A stretch of DNA of 64,000 nucleotides from Agarophyton chilense (Eukaryota > Rhodophyta > Florideophyceae > Gracilariales > Gracilariaceae): positions 372,001 through 436,000 of the forward strand of contig JARGXX010000033.1 in NCBI GenBank assembly GCA_030374765.1. Reading direction: 5' to 3'. This document shows positions 40,365-52,439 of this stretch, in pieces; the first letter of the stretch is position 1, and the number at the start of each line of letters is the position of its first letter. The notes below the pieces were generated by a model. It was given only the letters and a program-made list of their open reading frames with translations, ran no database searches and was not told where the DNA came from. The position numbers were made by a program, and so were the translations under genes.

Positions 40365-41366
40365 ATGAGCTCTCCATCTCGAGCGCCGCTCAAGCTGGAC
40401 CTCCATCTCTGTCGCCGCCGTTTGACGCTTTTTCTGCCGTTCATCGCCATCTTAACACTACTCTCCGTAATTTCCGATAATCGGTCCGTCCCGCGCGGCT
40501 TCTCCGCCACATGCAGCAGTCGCTCCGAGCCGCTGCATGGCGGCGACTGCGAGGCGTTGCGGGAACCTAGACGCCCGACATGGGCGTGCACGGACAGCAT
40601 GAAACAGGCACTTCCTAAGTTCATCTCCTTGTACAACTCGCGCCCGGTTCGAAATAACACGGGCGGTGTTATGTTTGACCATGCGTTTGCGTTATGGTAC
40701 ACGCTGCGAATGGAACAGCCCAAGACGGTGATCGAGAGTGGCGCGTTCAAGGGACTGACCACATGGATCATACGAACAACTCTGCCTACCGCGCGCATCA
40801 TCTCACTTGATCCGGCCGAACCGAGCCGCCGATTGAAGGGTGTGGAATACTTGACAGATAAGTACTTCAACGACTTTTCCAGTGTGGATTGGGCTACAAT
40901 GGGCGTTGACCCTAAAGAAACGCTCGTGTTTCTGGACGATCATCAAAGCTCATTCCGTCGAATCTTCCTTGATAACAAGCACTCTTTCCGTCGCTTCATC
41001 GCGGAGGACAACTATGGATACCTTGAAGGAGACAACGTGAGTCTCAAATGGGTGTGCGAACTGACGAGGAAGTCTTTGTGGGCGGGCTCCGTTCGCGATA
41101 ATTTTGGAAAGAACCACACAGCACAGAGCTGGGAGCAACACTTACGTCTTGGGGAGCATCTGAAATCCACGCTTCGTACATACTACGAATTCCCGCCGGT
41201 GGCATCCATGGAGCTAACGCATCAACGTCGATACGATGAGAAGCACACCACGCCTCCGATCGTGAAGGATGCCGCGTTCTTTGAAAAACATCTTGCACCG
41301 TTTGGAGAACGTGAGTTCGCCGCGTACACGCACTTCTGTTTCGTGGAGCTGATGACACACAGTTGA
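40365..41366 (+). CDS. Predicted type II membrane protein with methyltransferase-like fold
   Basis: An intronless frame of 333 codons. I chose ATG 40365 (GCACCATGA, good context) over the longer frame because the upstream part is unlike protein and abuts the E3 LTR. Basic residues (LCRRRL) precede one hydrophobic segment (about 20-37, LTLFLPFIAILTLLSVI), predicting a signal anchor with the rest in the Golgi/ER lumen. The body has VIESGAFKGLTTW (glycine-rich motif I of class I SAM-dependent methyltransferases), ISLDPAE and LVFLDDHQ (acidic motifs). A conserved Asp-Asn-Tyr-Gly region (EDNYGYLEGDN) follows. I infer a carbohydrate or small-molecule modifying enzyme; substrate unknown. Codon use is balanced and GC-rich, unlike the nearby relics. 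It is the only convincing host gene here. Confidence 0.75.
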   Translation: MSSPSRAPLKLDLHLCRRRLTLFLPFIAILTLLSVISDNRSVPRGFSATCSSRSEPLHGGDCEALREPRRPTWACTDSMKQALPKFISLYNSRPVRNNTGGVMFDHAFALWYTLRMEQPKTVIESGAFKGLTTWIIRTTLPTARIISLDPAEPSRRLKGVEYLTDKYFNDFSSVDWATMGVDPKETLVFLDDHQSSFRRIFLDNKHSFRRFIAEDNYGYLEGDNVSLKWVCELTRKSLWAGSVRDNFGKNHTAQSWEQHLRLGEHLKSTLRTYYEFPPVASMELTHQRRYDEKHTTPPIVKDAAFFEKHLAPFGEREFAAYTHFCFVELMTHS

Positions 41367-42974
41367 AGTAAGATGTGCTTTGCATGGCGCTTGCGCCATT
41401 GCGCTCGTAACTTAGCTAGGATCGAGGCGCGCCGTACCTTACGAAAGGTTACATCCAAACCTCTTTCCCTTTTGCCGAATATGCCGAGTCGTCGTCGTCG
41501 ACTGTTATAAGGATTCCCACAGGTATTAGTTCAACAGGGGTGGCCGCCCCCCGGCGCTCCCGCCGAAGAATCGCTGTACAGTGCGCAATGCGAGCAGGTT
41601 AAATTGTGCACTGTAAAACAAATTGGCGTCAACGCCTAATTTTTCAGCAACAGCAGCAAAGCTCACAGCTCATTGGCGCATACACAATCTCTTTCTGGGC
41701 TGCCCGCGCAGGGTCCCGCCCGAACCCCTGTACTGCCCGACAGCGCACGTGAATGCGCCAGCTAATTCTTGTTGGGCTGTTATATTTGGGCTGTTATAAG
41801 GAGTGTGTTGAGAACGAGTGTCGCACCCCTCCAAAAGGGGGTGCAGTGCGCCGTCGCCGTGGTTTTGGCGGGAGCGTTCCACGTGGCCATGTTGGTCAGA
41901 ACCCCCGGCGGTGGCAGACTGAGCAGGTGGCAGGTCTGGGAGGTTGCAGGTCGGGGAGGGGACAAGGCTAGCGAGTAGGCAGGCTGACGAGGTGGGGAGG
42001 TTGGGGAGAGATAATGCTGGGGAGTGGGGTTCTGGCGGAGGACTTAGGGCTCGGAGGTGAAGCATTGGGCAGAGGGCGTTGCGGGCTGAGGCTGTGGCGA
42101 GTAGCGCCGCCAGCCGCCAAACGACGCGTTCTACTTGGCGGATAGGTGGGCAGAGAGGAGAGGGATGGGGATCAGTTGGTGGACGGGTTTCCCTCGCGGT
42201 GTTGCGCGCTGCAAGCCACCAAAGGCTGCATTCCGCTTGTCGCGTGCGATATTTCGGAGATGTGGGACAGAATGGAGACATGTTTTATTGGCGGCGCGCA
42301 GCGCCTCAAACGTCCGAATGCCGCGTCTCACTTATACTATTGTAAACATTTGAACAGGTTGCAACGATTCTGTTGGCAAATTGCGTTGATCATCCTTTAA
42401 AGAACTACAAGGTTATACTCCGTAGGTCCGACTGTCCGACTCCAACAAGCTCAGCTTGAGTCAATCATTCAAGTGCAAGGAGAGGGTGAGGATTTGTATT
42501 ACAGACGAATACATTCATTCTATTCTAATTCAAATTGAGTTAAACTTTAGCACATTGACTCATCCGTGATATGACTGTCACACGGTGGGACAGAATCTTC
42601 ACACTCCGGTTCACATCTTTCTACTCATGCGAAGCGAAAACGAAAACTGAGAGGTGTAGAGCCTAACCTTAAGCACTTTGTGCCTTCCACGAACCAGATT
42701 ATCATCTCAAGAGAAGGAGGAAGGTCAGTCGTAGTTTTATTAGTGAAGTGCAAGACCTTCGAGAATGGTTTCCTAAGACTGATGGGTTTTTCGCGGATGT
42801 GCGAGCTGTGAATAATACAGCTATATGCGGAGCATCATCGCCATCTACCAGGTCGGCGAATGAGTCATACACATATGCATGCGCCGTGGCCCCATCAGAA
42901 TGGTATGACTGGAACACGTGTAGCAAGGATGACTGAGATGTGGTTAGTAGCATTGCTGTATAATTTAGATACTT
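41367..42974. other. Intergenic, no confident gene
   Basis: GC-rich, repetitive-looking DNA (41460-42330), then AT-richer sequence. Several frames of 60-200 codons exist, but their translations are low-complexity or overlap on both strands, with no motif. Confidence 0.5.
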
Positions 42975-43350
42975 AACTTATATCTTACACCTATGTAGGG
43001 AGATACACTACAGTATGTAGTGCCTCGGCGACTCCGCCGGGACACCAAGTAAACTCCAGAACCCAAGGAGTCTTGGCTCTAAACCTTTTCGCCTTCGCGA
43101 GTACTCACACCTCTAAGAGGATAGTCCGCGCAGCTTACGGCTGGTTTATCCTCAACAGGAGGTCCACTGACACTGTCGTCGTGCCCCTTTATACCCACCG
43201 ACGTGGATTCTCACCCCAGTATTGGGTTCCTTATTATTCCCCTATTATTCCCTTATTCTACCCACTTTCGTTTTTTGTTTCCCCCGTTTCCTTATTGATG
43301 ATTGTTTTGTTGTCTCGTGGTTCCGGACTCCCGACCACGTGCCCTCACCG
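42975..43350 (+). repeat. Diverged LTR relic related to E2
   Basis: The order of blocks matches the E2 LTR from its TATA region: a GTAGGGAG...CTACAGTAT block, GTAGTGCC, a hairpin CGGCG/CGCCG, AAGTAAACTCC, GTCTTGGCTCTAAACC, CTTCGCGAGT, TCAACAGGAG, and TCACCCCAGTATTGGGTT. No second copy or internal region is nearby, so it is a partial solo LTR. Confidence 0.65.
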
Positions 43351-44574
43351 TAACCATTGCTTTGAACTCATCTACCCTTTCAAGGATATTTGTTTTAATC
43401 CACTACAGACTGTATTAGTCTCGGAAGTGGTAGAAAAAAACAGGCAAACACAAAAATAAATAACCAGAACTGCCCAAAGTAGAAACGATTCATGAAACAA
43501 GACCTATGGTTCATAAATATATAAGTACTGATACTTTAGGTGCCGTTTTGTCGTCCCCGACTTTATGATTCAAAGGTCTCAGCAAGATGCCGGTCAAATG
43601 GTTGTGGGTTTGCTTCCGCCTTCGTCACCTGTGCCATGCGCCATTTATTTTGCCAATAGGAAAAAGCGTTAATGTACAGTTATCGCAGAATCGCTGTTGG
43701 CCATAAAACATTTCAAACGAGAAGGCTGTGAGAGAGGATTGGGTCGTTGAATGTTGGAGAGATGAGGGCGATGAGAGACAGGATACGCCGGAGAAGTCAA
43801 ACTTTACAGCGGTCTGTTTATGAGAATATTTGGCGTTACGTGTTGCTGGAGTTGCTTTTCTCTCTTCCTTCTCCAGTGCTTCGCTCAGTGTCTGGCTGAG
43901 CAGATTAGGTAGCCGATGCTCCTTCCGATTTGCGTTTTCCTGTTCGATCGTCCTCTCTGTTGTGTTTTCCTGCTATTTTCATTTTAGATTAGTGTTTTAT
44001 CACTTTCATTAGTGATCTGCTCTCCAGCATGCTGTCAATCGTGTTTTGTTTTCTGATAAAAACGTATTCTTACCGTTTAACTCGACTTTGTATGTTTGGT
44101 GACCTCTCTTCCTTCTCAATATGACTTCTTGCTCCTCGTGTCTGCTTTCTGTCATGTATTACGCGTTTTCCAACAGCAGTACTGTAAACAAATAAAATCC
44201 TATATACTAGATAATTATCTACGGAAATATAAAATAAAATATCTGGTGATGGCACCTTACAAGTTACTAAAATACGGTATCCACTATAATAATTCTAATT
44301 TCCATTCTTTTCATGAAGTAGCAGTTCATATAATTCCTCGTATTCGAGTATATTCCAAGCAATAGCTTATGATTTCCGTATATCGACTTTGCAATATTTC
44401 GCAGTTTCGAACTGAGATGCATCCTGATTGCTACAAGCATGACAAAACTTTCTCTCTGAATCTGAGACTGGAAAAACAGGGCACCCTTTTTCTGTTCTTC
44501 TTCCTTGCGGATACGATTCTGGATGTCTTTTTCTTCCCCACCCAAAGTTCTCGGACATTTTTTCAGAATATGGT
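43351..44574. other. Intergenic, no gene seen
   Basis: AT-rich sequence with short frames only. A 105-codon minus-strand frame (44267-44584) has no recognisable motif and runs into the E4 LTR. Confidence 0.5.
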
Positions 44575-45183
44575 TGTCGTACAATCACCTCTGGGGTATG
44601 CTACTGTCATGTCTCGGAAGCGTTTTGACGCTCGACCTTACAAGGTAGACGTAGTAAAACTCGATGGTAACAGGACATCGTGAAAACCCGCAGGGGTTAA
44701 GTGCGAGGCGACTAGCCTATGCCGTGTAGGTAAACGATGGTAGAAGTCGATGCGCGGGAAAGCCTGCGTGGTATTTGAGAAGCAATAAACCATAATGTAT
44801 GGTCGTGACCTAAGTGATGCCTGCCTTTATCATATAAGGTTTAGGGAGGTGCAGTTCCCTATATGCAGTGGACTGCACTCTCCAGATCATCCGAGAGGTG
44901 CCAGCAAGGCACGGTCTCTGACCTAGTGTCAGAGACCTTGCCAGCACTGGCTACAGTGCCAGGTGGCCACTCAACTACTGTAATAAAATACGCATCATTA
45001 CAATTACTATCACTAAGAATTACTCAACCAGAAGATACATATGAACAATACACGTGGCTGACAACACCTAGATTGTAGCCCGCCCGGAGCTATGTGGCCG
45101 ATGATTCCTCGCACCCATCACCTACAAGGTCAGCGCAGTGTATTGGACACCTTAAAGTTCAACCCTTCTGCCACTAAAGGACA
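44575..45183 (-). repeat. E4 3' LTR
   Basis: Begins TGTCGTACAATCACC and ends AGGACA, aligned with 61841-62474. The right copy carries about 25 extra bases near 61885. Confidence 0.85.
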
Positions 45184-45200
45184 ATCCCCCTTCCGACCCA
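45184..45200 (-). other. E4 polypurine tract
   Basis: On the minus strand GGGTCGGAAGGGGGAT adjoins the 3' LTR. Confidence 0.7.
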
Positions 45201-46025
45201 CAAGGCACGCCCCGTGTCTTCCTTCATCACACCATAGAGTTGTAGCGAGCGACAGCGGCGCGGGCATCAGAGTAGTGTCTGAGCGCGGCGCTGGATTCCT
45301 TGAGGTTCAGAACTCGGTGCCAGTTTTGGTTGGGGGAGGGCGCGCGACGACGTCGGCGCACGCATTGAGCGACAACCACTCAGGTAGGGACTGTCATGAG
45401 GGCGATGCAGTGTAGCTAGCACGCTCTCGGACACCTTTTCGGTAGTGGCCCTGCTTGCTTGCGATTCTGCTTCCGCATCGCCCACTGTCTAACCAAGTTG
45501 GTATCGCATCCTTCCCGGTTACTCCAACTTCATTCCTCTCCTAGGTCCCTGCGCAGCGCCGTCCCGCCTGGTCGTTCCCACGGCTCGACAATCCTTCAGG
45601 TAGTACTGCCCTTAATTGGCGGCGTCGCGACCGTAACCGTACTGTCCGGCTTTTCCCTGAAGGTTTCCTGGCTTCTCGATCTTTCAGGTCTCTTCTACCT
45701 TGTAAGGATTGACTTGTGGCGCCGGTGGGGCCTGAGCCTGCATCGATAAAACCATTGAGGTGTTGGCCTGGGTCCGTGGTGGAGGCTTCCGGTTGTGTGA
45801 CCTTATTGGTGTTGAGCGGCCCCGTCGGTAATTACGCGACCTTTTTCCGGTTTTGCATTCCGGTTTACCCTCAACTTAATGACAGGATCCCGCCACCTCC
45901 GCGCTTGCGTTTGAACCCATTCAGTACCACGTCGGTGCACCTCGCGCCGCCTCGCGGATTCGTAACCGATACCTCGAAGGGGTGGTTCGTCCCCACAAGC
46001 AGCACCAGCGCTCGGGAGACGTGAG
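45201..46025. other. E4 leader of the antisense gene, no gene seen
   Basis: 825 bp between the E4 polypurine tract and the antisense gene. It is longer than the equivalent 105-275 bp in E1, E2 and E5. Short Pro/Arg-rich frames only. Confidence 0.45.
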
Positions 46026-48224
46026 ATGCCGGTTACCATTGACGTCAACGAAGTTGGAGATTCCGAGGGGATTGATACCCCTGCAGTTATGTCTTTAAGG
46101 TCGGATTGGTCCCGTTCCACGATACCTCAAAGGTCTGGACCCGCTCGCGACTGCACGCCGGCCACTGTTGTACCCGAAAGGTCAGTGTCGGTACTAATGG
46201 AAAGGTTGGATCCGTTGGTCGTCTCCTCAGAACGGACCGAGGAGGTTTTACTTCAGAAGGATGAATACCCGCTGGTGTTCACCTCGGCGGTGGAGGTCGA
46301 GTCATCACCTCGTTCGTCGGGTCGAGCTGCGGCCTTCCCAACCATGTCAGGGAGCGGCCCATCTTGTGGCCGTGGAAGCAGTGGTACTACTAAGAGGGTA
46401 ACTCGCTCGACTTCGCGAACGCCTACCAACATTGGGTTTCGCAGTATGCCTGTCCCTGCGACTGTGTTCTCCCCTGGGACTCCGGCTGACCCGTACCAAC
46501 GCAGTGGTGGACTTCCTTCGACGACCCAAACCAATTGGGCTCACAATCTCGCGTTTGGTGCGGCGAACCGGACGACGAGTCAGTATGGACCTATTGGTAT
46601 TACCTTCGACCAGGTGACGAACAATGACCTGTTGAAGCACGATTAGCCTGTGGCGGTAAAGAGTTCGTCGTTGCCGGCAGCTTTTACCAGACCACAATTG
46701 GATACCTACTTGGGTTTGTCCTGTTGGGACTGCGAGCGCCTTCGCTCCGTTCCCTTGCTCTTGAAGAAAAGGGACCAAGAGTCACAACCTCGTCAGGGTC
46801 AACTGAGATGTTTCCAGAGTCGGCAGCGTCATACACCTTTGAGGTATTTCATCCCGCCGATATATCCGAGCGACTTGCCGTATGTGCGCATCGAACCGGA
46901 GCTGGATTATTACCGTCGATTGGTGGTGCAAGTGTGCCAGTACCCGTCTATTCCGGAGACTTACCTTCCGGGTTCACCTGACTTGGTTTCCCTGAATCGG
47001 CCTTTCACCACTATCAATTGGGCTGACCGTTGTAGGTCGGGCGAGGATGCAGCGACGGAGAGTCGCATTAGCACTCGCAACTCGTACACTTGCGTTACGC
47101 ATATGCTTCATAACGTCGAGTACTTCTCACAAACTACGAAGGATAGACGCGATTGGAACGTGCTTCGACCAGAGTCGCAGGAGTCCTATGAGTTTCCGTT
47201 ATCAAAGAGCGTGCCCACTCCGCCGGTCTTGGCGTACTTCGGCAGTCAGATTTCCTGAAACCTAGAGCGGTATTACCTCATTTGGTCGATTGCCCTCTCG
47301 GAGTGGACCGTATTGGTTACCATCCTGACTCTGGAGGCCGCCCGTTACGGCATCGATGGGGATTGTCGCAATCCCGACTCTGACATATACCGAGATGGTG
47401 TTCAACCTGTAGGTCGCATTTTCTTCATACCTCCGAGGGTTGCCCAGGATATTTCCCGATTTGGTTACGAGAACATCGTGGAGGGGACCGACTATACCGT
47501 GAAGGATTTGGACTCGTATTTCGAGCAGAGCAAGAATTACCACTGGGATTCCCATCAAGGTTGGGAGGCTTTCGATCCCGCAACTTGGGAGGTTGTGCCT
47601 CGCCACGCCCAATACTATCCCAGAGAGCCTCCTGTTTATAGAGCTCCCGTGAGCCCCGAACCTTATCACGGTACTATGGAGACACCAGTTGGTCGGTATG
47701 CTGGTTCCTTCCCGTCCGAGCCGTTACCTCAAGGTCGTAAGTCGCCTATCCCTACGGGTGTGACTCCTACTCAACCGAGCTCCTCGCAGGTTGCTGATCA
47801 GGTTCGACCTCTGTTGGTGGGTATTGCTCGTCCTCCACCTCAACCTATGATGAATTCTCCGGCCGTGGTCGGTTTGCTGGCTCGAATTCGCCAGTCTTGC
47901 GTCACCAACTTTCAGAGGGCTGGGCCTACCTCCGTGGTAGCTGCATTGACGCTCCTTGAAGGTTTTCTGCCGTGCCATGCGCAATACATGAAGGTGCTGG
48001 ACCAACTTGGTGAGTTACGGAATCAGTTCCAGTTGGACATGTACCAACTGGCCACCCGTCAGTTTGCTAATCTGGCAAGCATCTCTGCTGCTGCGCCATC
48101 TGATCCTTTGACGGATCCCCTTCTACGGGAAAACTTGAACCCAGCGGTTTTTCAACCTGCTCTGGCGGTTTCATTCGGTCATCCTCTTTTGGTTTCGACT
48201 CCTCTCCCCAGTGGCGGGGGCTAA
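46026..48224 (+). CDS. E4 antisense-encoded conserved protein (two in-frame stops)
   Basis: One frame of about 733 codons interrupted by TAG (46644-46646) and TGA (47256-47258). The N-terminal part is low-complexity. The conserved core lies across the second stop: TPPVLAYFGSQIS, then YLIWSIALSEWTVLVTILTLE, and later GWEAFDPATWE. These match PPV-x-x-Y-x-GSY, EW and F-D/N-P in E1, E2 and E5. The C-terminus is Pro-rich and then helical (FQLDMYQLATRQFANL). It is the most diverged member of the family. Function unknown. Confidence 0.7.
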
Positions 48225-48464
48225 CGCTCCTTCGCTACCTCTTGGGTCGATGGCTCCTAGCATTTCCGCGGGTTTTCCTCCGTGGGTAGTCAATAACCCG
48301 GGTATTCCTGATTCCAATGCTCCTAAATCGACAGGTCCTTCTTAAAGTAAATTGTTTTCTCTTTTACTGTTCCATTCGGTTGTTCTTTCGTGTCCTCCCT
48401 TGTAAGCAATCTGACGCATATGCGTCCACCTTCTGCGGAAAACGACGTATTTTTCCCCCCTGTC

Positions 48465-48832
48465 TTAGGCCTGAGTACCACGAAGGTCTAAGGTTAGCCG
48501 TCTGCAGGCATCGGATCCTTGTGACAGCGCCAATACCTGTGGGGGTATTGCAGTTGGGGGTTCGAGGGTATCCTCTTCTGGGCCCCAGCCGTACCATTTG
48601 ACGGTGTACTTCAGACAATTGTAGGTTCGCGTGTGGTCCATCAGATGGTCAACGGGAAAGTCCTCTGAGGTTTGGTCCTGATCTTTCGGGGGAAGGACAC
48701 CTTGAGGGTTCATATGCTCCGAGTTGGGAGCTTTGTGTGTGGGAGCCAGGTCGGCACTTTCCGCTGTTACCGTGTGAGGTTCTATTTCCGTCCCTGTTTG
48801 AAGGATGTAATCCGGATCATCCCATTGAAATT
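48465..48832 (-). pseudogene. pol: E4 pol chromodomain, separated from integrase by E5
   Basis: Reading from the E5 junction: FQWDDPDYIL, then an acidic linker, then a chromodomain (DFPVDHLMDHTRTY, then YTVKWYGWGPEEDTLEPP). Joined across E5 it continues the frame ending VNDEF at 55559. The open frame above 48832 belongs to E5 LTR sequence, not to E4. Confidence 0.75.
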
Positions 48833-49720
48833 TGTAGGACAACGCTTGGAGCGGGGACACCACGAAGATGTTCGGGATCTTCCTCTCTTGAGAGACAGGC
48901 CTCAGGCGGAGGAGACGAGTCCCAGCGGAGCACAGAAACAGAGTCACTCTGGAAAGGCAAGACAAAGTCGGGTGTAAGACCCACGCCAATCCGGCGGGAT
49001 ATACCTAGAGTGTTTAGGTGAGCACCGCACACTCCGGGGTGTGACCAATCCTAGGGGGAGCGGTACCACGGCGATTGTCGGAAAAGGAGCGAGGAAACAG
49101 TCGTATGAGGTGGACGAGCGAGGTGAGTGAGGCGGCCACTCACGAGAGCCAAAAAAAGGAGAACAAGAAGAAAACGGGGGCGAAACCCTATACAGGGGCG
49201 AGACTACGATAAGTGTCGGCGATTAAAAATGAACCCACAGTGGTGGTAGAACTCTGTTCGACAGAGAGGTGGATGAGCTAATATGCGACGGGCGCTCACG
49301 CAGTATGCGGTGAAGACGCGCCGAAGGCGAAGAGTTCAGAGCCAAGACTCCCTCCTTGGTCTCCCAAGAGGATGTTTACTGGGGAGCAGTGCTCAGCATC
49401 CTAAGTAGCGTGGCGTGCGGCCCCTGACAGTGGGCGCACGCCCGAAAAATAGACACTACATAGCGATAGCGTAGCTAAATAACTACTAAATAATACTAAA
49501 AAATACTAACCATTAGTTAGAATCCGGGCCACGTGTGGCACGCCTCGCACTCGAGCGTTGGCATCCGTGCAGTCGACGTGTTCCACCAGTGTGCAATTCC
49601 GGTCCTAACCGGCCGTCAGCACGGAATAGCGGTATAGCTTGTCATAGCCCAAGCTATTCCTCAAGCGAGCGAACTCTCTAAGTCCTGGGAAGAAACCCCC
49701 TTGAAAGGCATTGTCCTTCA
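48833..49720 (-). repeat. E5 3' LTR
   Basis: Starts TGTAGGACAACGC and ends TTGTCCTTCA on the plus strand; aligned along its whole length with 54666-55553. It shares short blocks with the E2 LTR (GTCTTGGCTCT region). Confidence 0.92.
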
Positions 49721-49736
49721 TATCCCCCTCCTTAGG
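49721..49736 (-). other. E5 polypurine tract
   Basis: On the minus strand CCTAAGGAGGGGGATA abuts the 3' LTR; its core is identical to that of E2. Confidence 0.8.
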
Positions 49737-49959
49737 TGACGAACACGCCGTCGACATGGCGGGGAGGCAACGGTCCAACCGACATAAGAGCGAGCCACGT
49801 AACGCGTCCAGCGACCACTCGACTGTCGAAGGCAGAGCTGCACACCCGAATGACAAACGCACCAACGCCGTAATCACTCCTCGAACTAAGAACGCTCTTC
49901 CGCATCGTACGCCAACTTCCCGCGACCACATCCCGATACCTCGGCGACCAGTACTTCCG

Positions 49960-51432
49960 ATGAACGGTGGTAACAATCCCGCCAGGGTTACTTCTCTGGT
50001 TTTCATTCGTCTCCCCTTCCGCGGGGGAGTGCCTCGTCAACCGCGCCGAGCCGATCCTGGGGTCCCGTTGAAGCTTCAAGCCACATCACTCCAGTGGAGG
50101 ACACCTGGCCCAGTTACGACGAACTCGTCGGGTTAAACCCGCGTCAACATGCGGCGATTCTCCGGAGAGCTCCGTGGTTCCATCCGACAGCGGTCTTCGA
50201 AGAAGAACTCGTGGCCGCGTATGCTGATGGCAATGCGCGTCTCCCGGGCGAGCTGCCGGCTTTGATCACCACTTCGTGGGACTGGCGACGCCGTGTGGCG
50301 GTTCCCATTCACGCGATTCTGCGGCGAAGGCGCGAGTCGGCGGAAGAGGCGCGTTGTACCTTCGTCTGCATCGGCTACTCACGGATCAACCGGGAAAACT
50401 TTCAATACCCCATCCCCGACGAATTCGGCTTCGACCTACGGAATGTACCGGACGCAGAGTGAGATCGGCTATTGTGACCGCCTTGCAGAGTTGGAAACTT
50501 ACGCATGGCGCGGTCAACCGCGAGCGCGTCAAGAAGCGATCTGCTGGGTCAGTCCGATCATTCGTGCCGAGTTCCGTCACCTTCGTCGTGAGTCCCGATA
50601 TCGCTGGTTACAGAACTTCATCCGCGAGGAGCGTCGGGGTAGATCCCGCTTTGGGTTCCTTGTTTCTTATCAGAACAGGGAGATAAACCGGATTAGTCCC
50701 TTCTATCTGTTCGGGCGATACGTTCCCCTGCCTGGGTGGTGGTCCTACGTCGAGGTGTGCCGGGGATGTTTCGTGGAGTTGCCTCCAGTCCTCTCCTATC
50801 TGGGCTCGTACCTCATTGAGGATCCGCACTCCGGCTTATGGTCCGTGGTTCTAACCGAATGGGCAGTCCGCACCGCGGCGTACATCTTGTGGGAAGCCTA
50901 CGACCAGTATCGACTGTGGTATCTTCCTCCGCAATTGCGTGGTTACATCCAGCAGCTGGACCTTCAACCACCTCTTGGAGGTGTCAATAACGCTGATGAA
51001 GCTCAGGAGCTCATCGACATCATTGGGCGTGTCGACTGGGCTGTCGTGCCTGTCCAACAGAGCGGCCGTGGTCAAGAAGTCGGTGGGGCTGATCTATCTC
51101 CGGGGCGTCGCACGCCGTTGGCGGGAGATTTCATCTTCTTTAACCCGTGGGAGCAGCAAGGGATCTCCGAGGCGGAGGCGTCGGCACTCTGGATGGCTCC
51201 GCGAGGCATACCATACGGGCGCCCCGTGGGGTTTGTCAACTCGGATGACTTCTACTAGGCCTATGGCAGTGATGATCTCCCGGAGAGGGCGGGCGAATAC
51301 CGTGGCGACGACGTCACGGAAGACATGGGAGACCCCAATGATGCCGATAATAAGGCGCAGCCGGCGCAGGGAGCGACTCAAGCAATTGCAGTCGTCGATC
51401 CAGTGGCGGCGGCGTTGCGGGACGAACGGTAA
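49960..51432 (+). pseudogene. E5 antisense-encoded conserved protein (frameshifted)
   Basis: It starts at ATG 49960 (MNGGNNPAR, compare MSNQNNQPNR in E2). A shift before 50091 brings in the frame with SYDELVGLNPRQHA and RRAPWFHPTAV. A one-base insertion near 50445 leads to the main frame, 50450-51258 (YRTQSEIGYCDRLAELE, RFGFLVSYQNREINRI, ELPPVLSYLGSYLIEDP, TEWAVRTAAYILWEAYDQYR, SPGRRTPL). TAG 51256-51258 is followed by a further 57 codons in frame. It is close to the E2 protein and lacks known domains. It is kept although pol has been lost. Confidence 0.7.
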
Positions 51433-51555
51433 GTTATCGAGGTTCCCATACGCCCAGAGGCTGTCGTGATCTCCCAGTTCCTTCGGGGTGTTGAACTGAA
51501 CGCGCAAGTGGCGAGCGGCGACATCGGTGCGATGAGAGACGCCCTCGCGGCACGC

Positions 51556-52437
51556 CTAAAAGGCGGGAGTAACTCCACTAGCGACTCGGTTGGCGATCAG
51601 CACGTGAAACGGTTGGTTTGGCTCCACATGGACGATTCCATTCGCAATTGCGAGGCTGTGCCTGTCATACAGTGACGACAATGGTTGCAAGACCCGGAGT
51701 CCATGTTGACGGGAGGTTACATTCACCATCATTTGGGACTCAGGCGGGACGCACAACGACGCTGCGACGCGGAGCTTATTATATACACGGTTATCCGGTC
51801 CAGGTTCCTGTGCTGCCGGTAGCGGGACGTGCTTCTTCGTGGCACGCCTAAGTGGACGACGAACGATTGGAGTGGACGATCCATCCTCCATCTCGACACG
51901 CCGTTGGCGGGGGAAGATCGCTTCGACGAAGCGGTCGCAAAAGTCGCAACCCAAGATGACTGGGGCGGCTAATTTCCGACATACGACGAAGTCGAGTTTC
52001 ACCACGCGAGCGCCAACGCGGACTACCAGTTCTATGAACCCCACCGTATCCAACGGTTTGTTGTTCGCGTTAGCGACCTCCGGGACGTGGTAACGGCGGA
52101 TCCTAGACTGCAAAGCAGGCGGTAACACTTCCTCCACGACAAAGTTCGGACCGGCACCGGTGTCTTAGACGGTAAGGTGTCGCACCATAAACTGGGGTGA
52201 AAGGCCAAGATCAGCATAGACCTTGTAGTTTCTCTTGGCCATCACCAGAACTCTATCCGGGAACCGGTTATGGGAAACACGTTTCCACGGACGACGCCGA
52301 ACACTAAAGTGTTCCGAGTTCACGTCATTGACGGCCTCTTCCCTTGAAAAAATTTTGACGGGGGAGCGAGGCTTGGACGCCTCGGGCGCCGTCGACCTCG
52401 ACTCTGAAAGCGCCCGTCCTTGAGAGGAGACTCCCAC
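51556..52437 (-). CDS. pol: E5 pol N-terminus: protease (3' truncated)
   Basis: Frame -1 to gag. TAA at 52165-52167 lies one codon before DTGAGPNF, the active site. The domain continues VVKLDFVVCRKLAAP, VILGCDFCDRF and SRQHGLRVLQPLSSLYD, nearly parallel to E2. Homology to E2 stops at HVLIANR (about 51575), after which eight unrelated codons lead to a stop. The RT region expected next is absent. Confidence 0.8.
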
Positions 52438-52439
52438 AT

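Noticed and set aside
41670-42281. 203-codon minus-strand frame
   Set aside because: Pro/Ala/Ser-rich low-complexity translation, overlapped by frames on the other strand, no motif, GC-rich context that favours chance frames.
42748-42936. 62-codon plus-strand frame (EWFPKTDGFFADV region)
   Set aside because: Short, no homologous pattern, and an opposite-strand frame of equal length; could be a gene fragment but not supportable.
51429-51465. GTAAGT donor-like site at the end of the E5 antisense gene, with a CCCAG acceptor candidate downstream
   Set aside because: The span is very short and the equivalent genes in E1 and E2 need no intron there.
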